This document shows, piece after piece, positions 1 through 6,534 of a stretch of 6,662 bases of DNA (positions within the stretch are counted from its first letter, which is position 1; every line of letters begins with the position of its first letter). A program made the translations under genes and the position numbers. Under the pieces are notes generated by a model that worked only from the letters and a program-made list of their open reading frames with translations, ran no database searches and was not told the origin of the DNA. The DNA is from Burkholderiales bacterium (GTDB lineage Bacteria > Pseudomonadota > Gammaproteobacteria > Burkholderiales > Usitatibacteraceae): assembly GCA_017880705.1 (NCBI GenBank), contig JADGRS010000178.1:1-6662 (forward strand), read 5' to 3'.

Positions 1-739
1 GTTCTCGCTGAAAGCGCGGTCGCTGACCGGTGTCGAGGCCCTCGTGCGCTGGCGCCATCCCAGCGGCACGGTCATGCCACCCGGCGACTTCATCCCCTTC
101 GCCGAGCAGACGGGCTACATCGGCGCCATCACGCGCTGGGTGCTGAGCCGTGCGATCGAGCAGTGCGGCGTGTGGGAACGCACGGGGCTTCGCATCCGCA
201 TGTCCGTCAACATCTCCGCGCGCGACCTGCGGCAGGGCGACGAGCTGGTGCATTTCATCGCGAGCGCGCTCCAGGCCGCGGAGCTCCCCGCCGGAATGCT
301 CTGCCTCGAGATCACCGAAAGCGCGTTGATGGACGATCCCCTGAGCGCGCAGTCGGCGCTGCGCAAGCTGCGCGAGCTCGGGGTCGCGACCTCGATCGAC
401 GACTACGGAACCGGCTACTCCTCGCTCGCGTACATCAAGCAGCTGCCGGTGAACGAGCTGAAGATCGACCGCGCCTTCGTAAGCGGCATGGAGGCCGACC
501 GGCGCAACGCGGCGATCGTGCGCTCGACCATCGAGCTCGGCCACAACCTCGGGCTCACGGTGGTGGCCGAAGGCGTCGAGACCGACCACGAGCTCGCTGA
601 GCTGCGCCGCTTCGGCTGCGACGACGCGCAGGGATTCCTCTTCGCGCGGCCGATGCCCGCCGCGGCCCTCGAGCGCTGGCTAAGCGGTGTGCGGGACAAG
701 GCGGCCGGGCAACGCTCCGACATCCTCGGCGAGGCCTGA
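1..739 (+). CDS. EAL-domain cyclic-di-GMP phosphodiesterase, C-terminal part (5' end outside window)
   Basis: The reading frame is open from base 2 and ends at TGA 737-739, so the gene starts upstream of the window and its N-terminal domains (often GGDEF, PAS or a sensor) cannot be seen. The visible 245 residues are nearly a whole EAL domain, which hydrolyses cyclic-di-GMP to pGpG in the cytoplasm. Conserved pieces are present in order: the signature [17 protein letters not shown] with the metal-binding Asn, LEITES with its Glu, the loop-6 motif [11 protein letters not shown] with the Asp pair, ELKID with the catalytic Lys, VVAEGVET with its Glu, and [10 protein letters not shown] near the end. 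All expected metal and catalytic residues seem intact, so I expect an active enzyme. The first in-window ATG (base 44) falls inside the domain, just after the EAL motif, and is not the true start. The last 60 bp overlap the convergent kinase-receiver gene. No terminator is visible after the stop. Confidence 0.95.
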   Translation, partial: FSLKARSLTGVEALVRWRHPSGTVMPPGDFIPFAEQTGYIGAITRWVLSRAIEQCGVWERTGLRIRMSVNISARDLRQGDELVHFIASALQAAELPAGMLCLEITESALMDDPLSAQSALRKLRELGVATSIDDYGTGYSSLAYIKQLPVNELKIDRAFVSGMEADRRNAAIVRSTIELGHNLGLTVVAEGVETDHELAELRRFGCDDAQGFLFARPMPAAALERWLSGVRDKAAGQRSDILGEA

Positions 740-3064
740 TTCCTTCTTCTTCGCGGACTGCTTGAACTCGGCGTAGCGGCGCATCGCCTCGCCCACGTGC
801 GCGCGCAGCTCGCGTCCGTTGATCGGCTTGGCGAGGAAGCGATAGATCTGCGCCTGGTTGATGAGGTCCGCGACGAGCTCCGAGTCCGCCTCCGCCGCCA
901 CGAGGAGCGAAAGCGTCTCCGGGCGCTTCGCCTTCACCACCCGGAAGAGCTTCACGAGGTCGTCCTTGCCGGCGCGAAGGTCCGCGACGATCGCGGCGTA
1001 CTCGTTCGATTGCAGCAGCTTCGCCGCTTCGGGCACGCTCCCCACGAGCGTCACCTTCGCTTCGCCCGCCACCAGGCGCTCGAGTCCCTCGGCGAGGCTC
1101 TTGCCCGGATCGATCACGAGGAGCGAGCCCGCGGTCCGGGGCGAGACCGCGGCCTGCGGGGCGGCGAGCTGCGCGAGCTTCGACGCCACCTTCGCGGCTT
1201 CGGAGACGACGGCGCGGATCTCGTCGTTGTCCCACGGCTTCATGACGAAGCGGAACACCTCGCCCTCGTTGATCGAGCCCACCAGCGCCGCGAGATCCGA
1301 GTAGCCGGTGAGGAGCATGCGCACGCTGCGCGGAGAATCCGCGCGCACCTGGCGCAGCAATTCCACGCCCGTCATTCCCGGCATGCGCTGGTCGCTCACG
1401 ACGATCGGAATCGAATGGCGCTTCACGAGAGCGAGCGCCTCTTCGCCGCTCGCGGCGGTGTAGACGTGGTATTCGTTGCGGAAGAGGGCGCGCAACGCAT
1501 TCAGCACCCGCTCCTCGTCGTCGACGAACAGCAATCCGACGCGCATGTCGGCGTTTTCCGCGGGCGCATTGGCCTGGGCCGGCGCGATGAGCTTCGCGTT
1601 CGCGACGAGATCCGGCGCCGCGCGCTTGGTCTCGCGCGCCGGGGAATTCGCGGGTGGCGCGACCTCGATCGGCGCCACGAATTCCATCGGCTCCATGGTT
1701 GCGGCGGCCTTCATGGGTGCGGCGGGCACAGGGGGCGCGGCGACTCTCACGGGTGCAGCAGGCGTAGCGCCCTTCGCGGCCGGGGTCGGTGCGGCGGGCT
1801 TTGCCGGTTCAGGGGCCTTGGGTGGCATGGCAGGTGCGGCGGGCCTTGTCGCTTCAGGGGCCTTCGGTGGCATGGCAGGTGCGGCGGGCGCAGTGGCCTT
1901 CGGCGGCGCGGTCGGTGCGATCTTCGCCGGTGCGACGGGTGCGGCGGCCTTCGCCGGTGCGACGGGTGCGGCGGCCTTCGCCGGTGCGACGGGTGCAGCA
2001 GCTTTCGGTGGCGCTACAGGCGCAGCGGTCTTCGGTGGCGCAACGGGCGCAGCGGCCTTCGGGGGCGCTACAGGCGCGGCTGGCGCAGCGGTCTTCGGAG
2101 GTGCGACGGGCGCCACAGGCTTCGGAGGCGTAGCAGGTGCGGCGACCTTCGCGGGCGCGGCCGGCGCGGCGGACTTCGCGGGTTCAGCGGCCTTGGCTTG
2201 CGGTGCCGCCTTCGCCGCTTCGCGCGCCGCAGCGGGTTTCGCCTCGGCAGCGGGCGGCGGCGCGGGAACGGGCAGTGGCGAGCCGATGGAATCCTGCAGC
2301 CCGAGGCGCAGGCCGTCGAGGAATTCCCGGGCCGAGCCGAAGCGATCCATCGGCTCCTTGGAAAGCGCGCGCTGGATCACCCAGTCGAGCTGCCATGCGA
2401 TCTTCGGCGAGTATGACGACGGATCGGTAGGACGCTCCTGCCGCACGCGATGGGCGATCTCTTCGCGCGTGCCGGAGAATGGCGCCCGTCCCGCGACGAG
2501 ATGGTAGACGATGGCGCCGACCTGGTAGAGATCGCTGCGCGCGTCGGGCGCGAGGCCGCCCAGCTGCTCGGGCGCGGTGTACGCGTTCGGCGTGAGCTCG
2601 CCGAGGCCGAAGGCGGCGAGGTCCGTGACCTTCAGGCGCGATTGCCTGTCCACGATCAGATTGGTCAGCTTGAGGTTGCCGTGAAACACGCCCCTCATGT
2701 GCGCCGATTCGATTCCCTCGAGCAGCTGGCGCGCGATCTCCCACGTCGCCCTGAGGTCGTAGGGGGCGCCGTCCTTCATTTGCGACGCGAGGGATTCGCC
2801 CTCGGCCAGCTCCGAGACGATGCAAATGGCGCTGTCGGCCTCGATCGCCTCGATGAAGGTCGCGATCGCGGGATGGCGCACGCGCGCGAAGGCCGCGGCA
2901 TTCTGTTGCAGGCGCGCGAGCGCCGGGGCGGGCACGGTGGTGCGGTTCATCAGCTTCAAGGCGACCATCTTGTCGCCGTCGGCGCCCCTGTAGACGGCGG
3001 AGCCCGCGCCCTTGCCGAGGAGGTCGCGGATCTCGTACTTGCCGATGCGGCGCGCTTCGCTCAT
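680..3064 (-). CDS. Pseudokinase-like Ser/Thr kinase domain fused through an Ala/Pro/Lys linker to two receiver domains
   Basis: 794 residues; stop TAG at 680-682. The ATG at 3064 is chosen because it overlaps the histidine kinase stop in ATGA and starts directly before the kinase fold ([13 protein letters not shown]). Domains: Ser/Thr kinase-like fold at about 9-252, a low-complexity Ala/Pro/Lys linker at about 262-505, receiver 1 at about 507-630, receiver 2 at about 646-765, and a short charged tail. The kinase keeps a Gly-rich loop (GKGAGSAVY), Lys37 in VALK, Asp148 in the DFG position (written DLA), APE at 164-166 and Asp178. Its catalytic loop reads HGNLKLTN (128-135), so the HRD aspartate is Asn130 and phosphotransfer is doubtful. 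Receiver 1 is canonical: Asp515/Asp516, phospho-acceptor Asp558 in [10 protein letters not shown], Thr586 and Lys609. Receiver 2 keeps Asp695 and Lys746 but has one N-terminal acid (Asp652) and Ala723 in place of Thr. No other output domain is seen. Likely role, inferred: response regulator and scaffold for the upstream histidine kinase. Confidence 0.93.
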   Translation of the reverse strand: MSEARRIGKYEIRDLLGKGAGSAVYRGADGDKMVALKLMNRTTVPAPALARLQQNAAAFARVRHPAIATFIEAIEADSAICIVSELAEGESLASQMKDGAPYDLRATWEIARQLLEGIESAHMRGVFHGNLKLTNLIVDRQSRLKVTDLAAFGLGELTPNAYTAPEQLGGLAPDARSDLYQVGAIVYHLVAGRAPFSGTREEIAHRVRQERPTDPSSYSPKIAWQLDWVIQRALSKEPMDRFGSAREFLDGLRLGLQDSIGSPLPVPAPPPAAEAKPAAAREAAKAAPQAKAAEPAKSAAPAAPAKVAAPATPPKPVAPVAPPKTAAPAAPVAPPKAAAPVAPPKTAAPVAPPKAAAPVAPAKAAAPVAPAKAAAPVAPAKIAPTAPPKATAPAAPAMPPKAPEATRPAAPAMPPKAPEPAKPAAPTPAAKGATPAAPVRVAAPPVPAAPMKAAATMEPMEFVAPIEVAPPANSPARETKRAAPDLVANAKLIAPAQANAPAENADMRVGLLFVDDEERVLNALRALFRNEYHVYTAASGEEALALVKRHSIPIVVSDQRMPGMTGVELLRQVRADSPRSVRMLLTGYSDLAALVGSINEGEVFRFVMKPWDNDEIRAVVSEAAKVASKLAQLAAPQAAVSPRTAGSLLVIDPGKSLAEGLERLVAGEAKVTLVGSVPEAAKLLQSNEYAAIVADLRAGKDDLVKLFRVVKAKRPETLSLLVAAEADSELVADLINQAQIYRFLAKPINGRELRAHVGEAMRRYAEFKQSAKKKESGLAEDVGALPGRLVPHTA
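1809..1898. repeat. Two tandem 45-bp units in the linker coding sequence
   Basis: Units begin at 1809 and 1854. Their first 35 bases differ at one position, and the remainders diverge. On the minus strand they encode two copies of a 15-residue stretch containing AMPPKAPE followed by a basic residue and PAAP (about residues 397-426). They belong to the flexible linker of the kinase-receiver protein and keep its frame because the unit is a multiple of three. Confidence 0.85.
1899..2174. repeat. Tandem array of about ten units, mostly 27 bp, encoding a 9-residue Ala/Pro/Lys repeat
   Basis: Units start with TTC at 1899 (24 bp), 1923, 1950, 1977, 2004, 2031, 2058 (36 bp, a 9-bp insertion), 2094, 2121 and 2148. 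The units at 1923 and 1950 are identical, and the one at 1977 differs from them only near its end. Later units diverge at several positions. On the coding (minus) strand each 27-bp unit gives nine residues of the form APxKxAAPV. All length changes are multiples of three, so the frame through the linker stays open. This pattern suggests expansion by slippage or unequal exchange under selection for an intact linker. Confidence 0.9.
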
Positions 3065-4860
3065 GCCACGCGCGCCGCTTCTTCTTCGGCGAAAGCCGCG
3101 AGCTCCGCCGGCGGCTCGACCGGCAGCGTCACGGTCACCACGGTTCCCACGCCGGGTGTGGAGCGCGCCTCGATGCGCCCGCCGTGCTGGGCGACGATCT
3201 TGTAGGCGATGGAGAGCCCCAGCCCCGTGCCCTTGCCGGGCTCCTTGGTGGTGTAGAAGGGATCGAAGATACGCGGCAGCGCCTCCGCGGCGATGCCGCG
3301 GCCGTTGTCCTCGACCTCGATCGCGATCGCGTTGGTGCCGATGGCGCGCGTCGTGACCGTGATGTGCCCGCGCGGCTTGTCCATCGCCTGCGCCGAGTTG
3401 GTGACGAGGTTGAGCAGCACCTGGTTCACCTGCGAGGGCGAGCACGTGATCGAGGGAATGTCGCCGAGGTGGCGCTCCACGTCGATCTTGCGCAGCGTCG
3501 GCTTCGCGATGAGGAGGGTCGCGCGAACGCCCTCGTTCACGTTGAAGCTCGCCACCTTGCTGCGATCGAGGCGCGAGAAGTTGCGAAGGTTCGCCACGAG
3601 ATCGACGATCTGCTCGATGCCGTGGAGCCCATCCCGGGTGAGCGCTTCGAGGTCCTCGACCGCGTGCTCCCTGCGAAGGCGCCCGAGGTGCGACTCGAGC
3701 GAGTCGTAGCACGCCTGCAACTGCCCGGCATCGGGAGCGTCGGAGCGCAGGATGCCGACGAGGCGCTCCGATTCCGCGAGCGCATCTTGCAGGCCCGGCA
3801 TCCGGTCGCGAACGGTCGCGACGCTCGCCTTCACGTAGGCCAGCGGCGAGTTGATCTCGTGGGCGACTCCCGCGACCATCTGGCCGAGGGACGACATCTT
3901 CTCCGATTGCACCAGCTGCGCCTCGGATTCCTTGAGGCGCGTGAGGGTGAGCGAAAGATCGCGCGTGCGCTCCGAGACGCGCTTCTCGAGCTTCTCGTTG
4001 GCGTCGCGCAGCATCGCTTGCGCCGAGGCGACGCGCATGGCGAGATAGCCGCTCACGATGAGAAGGGCGAGCGCGTAGAAGAAGAGGTAGACGCGCCAGC
4101 GGTCCTTCTCGTCGAGCGAGCGCTCGATCGCGGCGGAGAGCGTGCGCGCCGACAGCTCGATGCGCCCGCCGAGCGTGAGGAACGAGAAGCGCTGCCACAG
4201 CGCGTCCTCGCGGGCGCGTGCCGACAGGAATGCGCGCCCGGCGGCCTCGGCGGCGCTCCCCGCGTCCCCCAGCGACGGGTGGATCGCGACGGACTCGGCG
4301 CGAAGGGTGGCCACGCGCCGCTCCATGCCGGGCGCGCGCGCCGCGAAGGTCTCGAGGCGCCGATTGATGTCCGAGCGAAGCTGCTCGGCGAGCCCGGGCA
4401 CGCCGATGAGCGAGCGGCTGTAGGAGGCGCCGCGCGCGGCGGTGAGCTGGGCGAGCGTACGCAACGATTCGTCCATGGCGAGCGCCGCCTCGACGGTTTG
4501 AGCGTGGGCCTCGCGCAGCGCCTTGAACGCGGCATCCTTCTCGTCCAGCCCGCGGCGCACCTGCGCGAGCTCCCTGCGGAAGGAGTCGGCGGCGGCGTCG
4601 CGATCGAGCTCGGCGAGGTCGCGCCTCATCATGGCGCTGAAGTCGGTCTGCGGGGCGCTCGCGCCGCCCAGGTCGTTCGCACGGCGCGTCGCGTCGTCGT
4701 CCCAGTGGCTGTCCAGGTCCTTCATCTCGCGAAGCAGGGTGAGCGCGTGCGAGTCGTGCTTGAAGTCGACTCCCGCGGTCTTCACGAAAAGGAAGATGAG
4801 CGCTCCCAGAAGAAATGCGGCGCCGAGCGCCGCGAGGGCGCTACGCAAATTGCGGTTCAT
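3061..4860 (-). CDS. Membrane-bound sensor histidine kinase
   Basis: 599 residues from the ATG at 4860; stop TGA at 3061-3063. An in-frame ATG at 4914 would add 18 residues (MALPELPGG...). I prefer 4860 because it places the positively charged MNRNLR directly before the first membrane helix; neither start has a clear ribosome binding site. Layout: membrane helix about 7-26; a helical extracytoplasmic region of about 230 residues, possibly of the DAHL all-helical sensor type (tentative); second membrane helix about 257-275; a coiled-coil signalling helix about 283-325; the dimerisation domain with phospho-acceptor His334 in AHEINSPL; and an ATPase domain with the N box (QVLLNLVTNSAQAM, Asn488), G1 (DNGRGI, from 518) and FDPFYTTKEPGKGTGLGLSI. 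All motifs of an active kinase are present. There is no receiver in the protein itself. The ATGA overlap with the downstream gene suggests translational coupling, and receiver 1 there is its probable partner. Confidence 0.92.
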   Translation of the reverse strand: MNRNLRSALAALGAAFLLGALIFLFVKTAGVDFKHDSHALTLLREMKDLDSHWDDDATRRANDLGGASAPQTDFSAMMRRDLAELDRDAAADSFRRELAQVRRGLDEKDAAFKALREAHAQTVEAALAMDESLRTLAQLTAARGASYSRSLIGVPGLAEQLRSDINRRLETFAARAPGMERRVATLRAESVAIHPSLGDAGSAAEAAGRAFLSARAREDALWQRFSFLTLGGRIELSARTLSAAIERSLDEKDRWRVYLFFYALALLIVSGYLAMRVASAQAMLRDANEKLEKRVSERTRDLSLTLTRLKESEAQLVQSEKMSSLGQMVAGVAHEINSPLAYVKASVATVRDRMPGLQDALAESERLVGILRSDAPDAGQLQACYDSLESHLGRLRREHAVEDLEALTRDGLHGIEQIVDLVANLRNFSRLDRSKVASFNVNEGVRATLLIAKPTLRKIDVERHLGDIPSITCSPSQVNQVLLNLVTNSAQAMDKPRGHITVTTRAIGTNAIAIEVEDNGRGIAAEALPRIFDPFYTTKEPGKGTGLGLSIAYKIVAQHGGRIEARSTPGVGTVVTVTLPVEPPAELAAFAEEEAARVA

Positions 4861-4996
4861 GGCAGGAGTTTCTGTCCTCGAATCCTCGCCGCCCGGGAGC
4901 TCGGGCAACGCCATTGTGCAAGAGCCGGCGGGAAAGGTCTGTGAGCGGCATCACTCGACGATTGCAAATGTAGCCCATCGGGCGCCATCGCGCCCG
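4861..4996. other. Intergenic stretch between livF and the histidine kinase gene
   Basis: 136 bp (82 bp if the kinase starts at 4914) separate the liv genes from the signalling pair, by far the largest gap among tightly packed neighbours. It holds the hairpin at 4979-4996 and a second small inverted repeat, GCCCG/CGGGC, at 4891-4906. A TTGCAA at 4967-4962 on the minus strand could be a -35 element, but no convincing -10 follows. A promoter for the kinase operon may lie here; I cannot place it. Confidence 0.5.
4979..4996 (-). terminator. GC-rich hairpin directly after livF, possible weak terminator
   Basis: A perfect 7-bp inverted repeat (CGGGCGC, loop CATC, GCGCCCG) lies immediately after the livF stop codon at 4997-4999. 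In the minus-strand direction it is followed by ATGGGCTACATTTGC, which has no real T-run. It may attenuate or stabilise the 3' end of the liv transcript but is not a textbook intrinsic terminator. In a GC-rich genome a stem of this size can occur by chance. Confidence 0.35.
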
Positions 4997-5707
4997 CTAT
5001 TCGCCGAGATAGGCTTCGCGGATGCGCGCGTCGCCGAGGAGCGAGCGTGCCTCGCCCGAGAAGGCGACCAGCCCGCCCTCGAGCACGTAGCCGCGGTGGC
5101 TCACCTCGAGGGCGAGGCGCGCGTTCTGCTCGACCAGCAGCATCGTGACGCCCTCGGCGGCGATCCCGCGGACCACCTCGAAGATCCTCTCGACCATCAG
5201 CGGCGCGAGCCCCATGCTCGGCTCGTCGAGGAGGAGGAGCTTGGGCCGGCTCATGAGCGCGCGGGAGATGGCGAGCATCTGCTGCTCGCCGCCCGAAAGC
5301 GTTCCGGCCGTCTGCCGGCGGCGCTCCTTTAGGCGCGGAAAGAGCGCGAAGGCGCGTTCAACGTCGGCGGCGACGCCCGCGCGGTCGCTGCGCGCGTAGG
5401 CGCCCATGGCGAGGTTTTCCTCGATGGTGAGCTGGGCGAAGACACCGCGCCCCTCGGGGACCAGCGCGAGCCCGCGGCGCGCGATCTCGTGCACCCGGAG
5501 CGCGGCGATGTCCCCGCCATCGTAGACAATGCGCCCCCCGGCGGCGCGCACCAGGCCCGTGATCGCGCGCAGCGTCGTGGTCTTGCCCGCGCCGTTCGCG
5601 CCGATGAGGCACACCAGCTCGCCGCGCTCGACGTGGAGGTCGATGCCCTTCACCGCGCGGATGCCGCCGTACGAAACCTGCAGGCCCTCGAGCGCGAGAA
5701 GGCTCAT
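4997..5707 (-). CDS. livF: Branched-chain amino acid ABC transporter ATP-binding protein LivF
   Basis: 236 residues, the usual LivF length. One of two cytoplasmic ATPases that power uptake of branched-chain amino acids, or related amides or urea, by Liv-type (HAAT family) importers. Visible motifs: Walker A GANGAGKT (36-43), the Q-loop region VPEGRGVF (83-90), ABC signature LSGGEQQ (137-143), Walker B LLLLDEP (157-163), then LLVEQN (190-195), in which Gln194 sits where most ABC ATPases have the switch His. That Gln is usual for LivF and not a defect here. The protein ends in REAYLGE, typical of the family. The ATG at 5707 overlaps the livG stop in ATGA, and an AGGG lies a few bases before it. 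The frame stays open upstream inside livG, but that extension is not family-like. The true substrate cannot be told from the ATPase. Confidence 0.96.
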   Translation of the reverse strand: MSLLALEGLQVSYGGIRAVKGIDLHVERGELVCLIGANGAGKTTTLRAITGLVRAAGGRIVYDGGDIAALRVHEIARRGLALVPEGRGVFAQLTIEENLAMGAYARSDRAGVAADVERAFALFPRLKERRRQTAGTLSGGEQQMLAISRALMSRPKLLLLDEPSMGLAPLMVERIFEVVRGIAAEGVTMLLVEQNARLALEVSHRGYVLEGGLVAFSGEARSLLGDARIREAYLGE

Positions 5708-6534
5708 TGCGCCCTGGCCGCCTCGCGCGGCGCGCCGAGATACGCCTCGATCACCTTGGGATCCTTCTGGATGTCGCGGGGCAGGCCCTCGGCGATGTTG
5801 CGGCCATAGTCGAGGACGAGCACGCGATCGCAAAGCCCCATCACGAGGCGCACGTCGTGCTCGATGATGAGCAGCGTCACCCCGTCCTTGCGGATCGATT
5901 CGAGAAGGCGGCGCAGCTCGACCTTCTCCGTAGCGTTCATTCCCGCTGCGGGCTCGTCGAGCGCGAGCAGGCGCGGCTCGGTGGCGAGGGCGCGGGCGAT
6001 CTCGAGGCGGCGCTGGTCGCCGTACGACAGGTGCTTGGCGAGCTCGTTGCCGCGCGCCGCGATGCCCACGTATTCGAGGAGGTCGCGCGCGCGCCGCTCG
6101 ATGTCGCGTTCCTCGGCGCGCGTGCGGGGATCGCGAAGGATCGCGCCGAACACCCCCGCTCGGGTGCGCACGTGACGGCCGATCATCACGTTCTCGAGCG
6201 CGGAGAGGTTTCCGAACAGGCGGATGTTCTGGAACGTGCGCGCGATGCCGAGCCGCGCGATGCGGTCGGGAGTCGCGTTCTCGAGGAGGCCGCCCTCGAA
6301 GCGAATGCGCCCCTCGTCCTGGCGATAGATTCCAGTGAGGACGTTGAAGAGCGTGGTCTTCCCCGCGCCGTTCGGCCCGATGAGGCCATAGATCTCGCCC
6401 TTGCGGATGGAGAACGAGACTTCCGAAAGCGCGACGAGGCCGCCGAAGCGCTTGGCGATCCCCTCGACCTCGAGGATCGCGGGCGATGCGCCGGAGGCGT
6501 TCCCGGGCGCGGCCGCCAGGGTCGCGTCACTCAT
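5704..6534 (-). CDS. livG: Branched-chain amino acid ABC transporter ATP-binding protein LivG
   Basis: 276 residues; the second ATPase of the Liv importer, expected to pair with LivF beneath the LivH/LivM permeases. Motifs: Walker A GPNGAGKTT (53-61), Q-loop FQNIRLF with Gln102, the LivG-type helical insert after it (about 120-165), signature LSYGDQRRLEIARAL (169-183), Walker B LLALDEP (189-195) followed by AAGMN, and the switch His226 in LLIIEHD. The C-terminus IEAYLG is typical. The ATG at 6534 begins inside the livM 3' end (8-bp overlap, ATGAGTGA). The first 20 or so residues are Ala/Gly/Ser-rich and precede the conserved fold, so a slightly later start cannot be excluded, although no other ATG lies there. 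The stop overlaps the livF start in ATGA. Confidence 0.96.
   Translation of the reverse strand: MSDATLAAAPGNASGASPAILEVEGIAKRFGGLVALSEVSFSIRKGEIYGLIGPNGAGKTTLFNVLTGIYRQDEGRIRFEGGLLENATPDRIARLGIARTFQNIRLFGNLSALENVMIGRHVRTRAGVFGAILRDPRTRAEERDIERRARDLLEYVGIAARGNELAKHLSYGDQRRLEIARALATEPRLLALDEPAAGMNATEKVELRRLLESIRKDGVTLLIIEHDVRLVMGLCDRVLVLDYGRNIAEGLPRDIQKDPKVIEAYLGAPREAARAQ

Noticed and set aside
1809..2174. CRISPR-like array in the 27-bp and 45-bp repeats
   Set aside because: Units are directly adjacent with no unique spacers, and they encode an in-frame protein linker.
797..2507. Two long plus-strand open frames (797-2416 and 1476-2507), the second with Gly/Ala-rich repeats resembling PE_PGRS or collagen-like proteins
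   Set aside because: Both are antisense to the pseudokinase-receiver gene. The Gly/Ala repeats are the reverse complement of the Ala/Pro/Lys linker array, and no conserved domain or start signal supports them.
3065..4198. The kinase-receiver reading frame stays open for another 378 codons upstream of 3064
   Set aside because: That stretch lies antiphase inside the well-supported histidine kinase gene, is Arg/Ala/Gly-rich with no domain, and the family-like kinase start is at 3064. It is a GC-rich shadow frame.
3184..4944. A 586-codon plus-strand open frame
   Set aside because: It is wholly antisense to the histidine kinase, whose motifs are unmistakable. Its composition (Arg, Glu, Leu, His rich) is typical of an antisense shadow in GC-rich DNA.
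4940..4970. Possible sigma-70 promoter for the histidine kinase, TTGCAA at 4967-4962 on the minus strand
   Set aside because: No acceptable -10 hexamer at 16-18 bp spacing; not listed as a promoter.
5180..5190. Gln in place of the switch His in LivF (LLVEQN)
   Set aside because: Normal for LivF-type ATPases, so not evidence of an inactive transporter.
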